NCBI GenBank assembly: GCA_934476675.1
Contig: CAKSOE010000052.1
Span: 1 to 7,413 of the forward strand
From: an uncultured Clostridia bacterium
GTDB taxonomy: Bacteria > Bacillota > Clostridia > UBA1381
Reading direction: 5' to 3'
Length of the DNA stretch: 7,413 nucleotides
The notes under the pieces were generated by a model. The model was not told the DNA's origin, searched no databases, and saw nothing but the letters and a program-made list of their open reading frames with translations. Shown here piece by piece: positions 5,527 to 7,413 of the stretch. Numbering within the stretch: position 1 is the stretch's first letter; each line of letters opens with the position of its first letter. Made by a program: the position numbers and the translations under genes.

Positions 5527-5548
5527 GAAAACATGGAAGAAGGCACCT

Positions 5549-6031
5549 ATGAGCTATTTAAATTATGAGTTTTTTGACGAGTTTAAAGCACTTGACAATT
5601 TATGCAGAGATATCTACGGCGGATCTGTGGACAACAAGCTCGGTGTCACCTTGTATCTTGAAGATATGGACAAAAAGGCCCATCGAGGGGCAATCAATGT
5701 TTCCGGCTGGGTATCTGATTATAATCGTTTAAAATCGGCGAGAAACATTCGAAATGAATTGGCACATTCCCGCAATTCAATGACCGTTGATATCTGCTCG
5801 CAAGAGGATATTGATTTTGTTCGTTCTTTCAGAGCAAAAATATTAAATCAGACAGACCCGCTTGCTATGCTGAGAAAGCAATCAGCTCAGCCTCGTTTCT
5901 CAACAACGCCGCAACCCAAACGGCAACCTCAACCGATATATACCACTCCGACCAAAAAACCTGTCGGATGCTTTGGTATTGTAGCAGCGTTTTTGATTGT
6001 TGTTGCCTGTATTATTGCTTTTTTATTATAG
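5549..6031 (+). CDS. Tail-anchored protein with HEPN-like Rx4H motif, function unknown
   Basis: A 160-residue protein. I start it at ATG 5549 because AGAAGG (5538-5543) lies five bases before it; the longer frame from 5510 begins inside a terminator stem. Residues 1-110 form a mostly helical domain (MSYLNYEFFDEFKALDNLC, GVTLYLEDMD, ARNIRNELAH) that I recall as a recurrent domain of unknown function in gut Clostridia. R68-N-E-L-A-H73 fits the Rx4H signature of HEPN domains, many of which are RNases in toxin or defence systems. Residues 112-138 are a P/Q/T-rich spacer and 140-160 are a strongly hydrophobic segment with no residues after it, a C-terminal membrane anchor facing the domain to the cytoplasm. 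It stands alone between two terminators with no antitoxin-like partner. HEPN assignment is tentative and the motif could reflect a non-catalytic fold. Confidence 0.8.
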   Translation: MSYLNYEFFDEFKALDNLCRDIYGGSVDNKLGVTLYLEDMDKKAHRGAINVSGWVSDYNRLKSARNIRNELAHSRNSMTVDICSQEDIDFVRSFRAKILNQTDPLAMLRKQSAQPRFSTTPQPKRQPQPIYTTPTKKPVGCFGIVAAFLIVVACIIAFLL

Positions 6032-6056
6032 TTTGCCGTCAGCCCAATACCGATAC

Positions 6057-6118
6057 AAAGAGCAAAGGAAGAGCCTCAAGCACATCTTGAAACCATTCCT
6101 TTGCTCTTTATTGCTTTT
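6057..6118 (+). terminator. Probable terminator after the tail-anchored protein gene
   Basis: AAAGAGCAAAGGAA (6057-6070) is perfectly complementary to 6096-6109, a 14-bp stem with a 25-base loop. The tail is only partly T-rich (ATTGCTTTT). The stem is long but its loop is large, so efficiency is uncertain. Confidence 0.6.
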
Positions 6119-6159
6119 CTGCCCGCCTGTAACCAGTAAGTATTTTTTTCACTTACCTC

Positions 6160-6188
6160 TTGCAAAACGGAAAGAAGTATGATATAAT
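6160..6188 (+). promoter_or_regulatory. Promoter of the tetR-family gene
   Basis: TTGCAA (6160-6165) and TATAAT (6183-6188) are spaced by 17 bases, with TGA before the -10 box as an extended -10 element. The start point would fall within the inverted repeat immediately downstream, so binding there should block transcription. Confidence 0.82.
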
Positions 6189-6217
6189 ATGACCGAAAGA
6201 ACCAAAACGGTCATATT
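6186..6217. promoter_or_regulatory. TetR-type operator
   Basis: AATATGACCG (6186-6195) and CGGTCATATT (6208-6217) are perfect 10-bp inverted arms with a 12-base centre. The left arm overlaps the -10 box and the right arm ends just before the AGGAGG site. Position and symmetry fit autorepression by the TetR-family protein encoded next. In RNA it could also fold as a leader hairpin. Confidence 0.75.
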
Positions 6218-6232
6218 TCAGGAGGTGCAACC

Positions 6233-6811
6233 TTGGCTTTTACAGATTTTGAAACCGAACAGCTCCGCAAGGCGCTGCTGAAGGAAACGAGACATTGCGC
6301 CGTCACGCTGGGAATGAAGAAAACCTCCGTGGATCAGCTGACAAGGGCTGTCGGCATTGCAAAAGGCTCGTTCTATAAATTCTATGAATCCAAGGAAATG
6401 CTTTTCTTTGCGGTTCTGGAGGGTATCCATTCCGAGCTTTACGAGGTGGCTGATCGCGCATTGAGCGAAAATGTCGGTTTGTCTCAACCGGAACGCGCGG
6501 CAAAGGCGACTCTTGCCGTCTGTCGGCGGCTTTCCGATACCGGCGATATGGTTTTTATTGAAAACGATGCGAAGCTGCTTTTGCAGAGACTGCCGGATGA
6601 GATCAAAAACGTGCATTACCACGATGACGAAGCGCATATCCGTCAGCTTCTGGAAAAATATGACCTTGTGCCCAAGCGTGGCGCTTCTCTTGCCGCCGCG
6701 ACTGTACGCGGACTGATTCTGACCGTCTCGCACAGGGAGCAGATCGGAAAATTATACCCGCAGGTGCTGGAAACGCTGGTATACGGTGCCTGCAGAGAAT
6801 TGTTTGAATAA
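6233..6811 (+). CDS. TetR/AcrR-family transcriptional regulator
   Basis: A 192-residue one-component regulator. The N-terminal helix-turn-helix spans about residues 28-55 (KKTSVDQLTRAVGIAKGSFYKFYESKEML), with the typical GxxKGSFYxxFxSKE-like signature GIAKGSFYKFYESKE at 41-55. Residues 60-192 are the all-helical ligand-binding and dimer part, whose inducer is unknown. The start is TTG at 6233, chosen because AGGAGG (6220-6225) lies seven bases upstream; no ATG precedes the HTH. It probably represses its own promoter through the operator at 6186-6217. The SAM-dependent methyltransferase 96 bases downstream on the same strand is its likely co-regulated partner. Base composition is clearly richer in G+C than the defence operon, so it belongs to the host-like flank. 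Confidence 0.92.
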   Translation: MAFTDFETEQLRKALLKETRHCAVTLGMKKTSVDQLTRAVGIAKGSFYKFYESKEMLFFAVLEGIHSELYEVADRALSENVGLSQPERAAKATLAVCRRLSDTGDMVFIENDAKLLLQRLPDEIKNVHYHDDEAHIRQLLEKYDLVPKRGASLAAATVRGLILTVSHREQIGKLYPQVLETLVYGACRELFE

Positions 6812-6817
6812 GGCGAA

Positions 6818-6839
6818 AAGCCGCAGAGATGCGGTTTTT
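6818..6839 (+). terminator. Weak hairpin between regulator and methyltransferase
   Basis: CCGCA (6821-6825) and TGCGG (6830-6834) form a 5-bp GC-rich stem with a GAGA tetraloop, extendable by AAG/TTT pairs, followed by TTTTT. It is short, so partial termination that lowers expression of the downstream gene is more likely than a complete stop. Confidence 0.45.
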
Positions 6840-6907
6840 CAAAACCACACGAGTTAGCCAAGGGTAACTGACTTTCGGCTATGTTGGAATATCAGAGGAA
6901 TGTAACC

Positions 6908-7413
6908 ATGAAAGAAAAGAAGAATTTCTGGGACAGAAATGCCCGTATTTACAACCGCTTCATGCGCAAAGACCACGCGGCATACGAAAAGATGTATGCG
7001 CTGATCCGTCCGGTCGTTAAAGCCAAAACGGTGCTGGAGCTTGCAACGGGCACCGGATTGATCGCAAAACATATCGTGAACGCGGCGGCACATATCGAGG
7101 CGACGGACGCCTCTACAGAAATGATCGCCGAGGCAAAACGGGATAACCGTTCTGCGAAGCTGCACTTTTCGGTGCAGGATATGTTCCGTCTGCCCTATGC
7201 GGACGGATCCTTCGATGCGGTGATCGTGTCAAACGCCCTGCACATTGTGCCGCAGCCGGAGAAAGCCCTGCGGGAAATCAGGCGCGTGCTGAAGGACGAC
7301 GGCGTACTGATTGCGCCGACATTTACTCACGCTGAAAATTCGTTTTCCGGCAAGGTGAGAGCGTTTTTTATGAAGCTGGCGGGATTTCCCCTTCACAGCA
7401 GGTGGACGAGCGA
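6908..7413 (+). CDS. Class I SAM-dependent methyltransferase, N-terminal part, runs off right edge
   Basis: The frame from ATG 6908 stays open for 168 codons to the window end. AGAGGA (6894-6899) lies eight bases upstream. Residues 43-50 (LELATGTG) are the glycine-rich SAM motif I, D67 in EATDAS is the ribose-binding acidic residue, D91 in VQDM contacts the adenine side, and residues 102-114 (FDAVIVSNALHIV) with LREIRRVLKDDGVL (121-134) are motifs of the Methyltransf_11/UbiE-like group. The N-terminal KNFWDRNARIYNRFM matches the usual head of small free-standing methyltransferases found next to TetR regulators. The substrate is not predictable; a small molecule or lipid is more likely than DNA since no target-recognition domain is seen. 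Only the last few dozen residues appear to be missing. Confidence 0.88.
   Translation, partial: MKEKKNFWDRNARIYNRFMRKDHAAYEKMYALIRPVVKAKTVLELATGTGLIAKHIVNAAAHIEATDASTEMIAEAKRDNRSAKLHFSVQDMFRLPYADGSFDAVIVSNALHIVPQPEKALREIRRVLKDDGVLIAPTFTHAENSFSGKVRAFFMKLAGFPLHSRWTS

Noticed and set aside
5304..5546. Minus-strand frame of 80 codons
   Set aside because: It crosses two terminators and the nested repeat element; similar frames are, as I recall, spurious calls over this kind of repeat.
5510..5548. Upstream ATG extension of the tail-anchored protein
   Set aside because: The extra 13 codons start within the stem of an intrinsic terminator, while AGAAGG is well placed for the ATG at 5549.
1..7413. 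CRISPR array or retron
   Set aside because: No regularly spaced direct repeats of 25-40 bases and no reverse transcriptase or cas gene; the hairpins at 1551-1712 lack a retron context.

Overview
The window looks like a piece of a gut-type Clostridia/Bacillota chromosome (probably Oscillospirales-like) carrying an inserted mobile or accessory island. Ribosome binding sites are of the AGGAGG type, promoters are TTGnnn/TATAAT with 17-bp spacing, and strong hairpin plus T-tract terminators are common. Composition is mosaic: roughly 1800-5310 is very AT-rich, while the genes from about 6230 to the right edge are clearly richer in G+C. The taxon is an inference from style and gene families, not a proven assignment.

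Left block (1-1762), read on the minus strand: the N-terminal two thirds of a probable rolling-circle (HUH-type) replication initiator runs off the left edge (1-504). It is preceded by a minus-strand hairpin terminator (546-597), a run of TTCNN pentamers (601-690) and a 50-residue small protein gene with a perfect AGGAGG site (789-941). Upstream lie about 820 bases with no convincing gene but many inverted repeats, including two large hairpins (1551-1610 and 1651-1712) that lack T-tracts and so do not look like terminators. This resembles the replication or transfer region of a small rolling-circle element.

Central block (1763-5363), plus strand: one strong promoter drives a three-gene defence operon. 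It encodes a beta-class (TSPPY) DNA methyltransferase with an extra degenerate staphylococcal-nuclease-like C-terminal domain, an MjaI-like restriction endonuclease overlapping it by 8 bases, and a 511-residue ABC-type ATPase with a C-terminal TOPRIM-like domain (OLD/GajA/PARIS-like). The operon ends at a clear terminator. The MjaI family cuts CTAG, and by eye the whole 7.4-kb window contains no CTAG at all, which fits that specificity.

Junction (5318-5526): the 12-mer CTCCGCCAAAAA, resembling the 3' end of a tRNA-Ser gene plus CCA, occurs twice, each time followed by a strong terminator. Between the copies sits an 86-base element of three nested perfect inverted repeats. I read this as an attachment-site region and the likely right boundary of the island.

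Right block (5549-7413): a tail-anchored 160-residue protein with an RNELAH motif (HEPN-like Rx4H), then a TetR-family regulator with a TTG start and a 10-bp-arm operator over its own promoter, then the start of a class I SAM-dependent methyltransferase that runs off the right edge.
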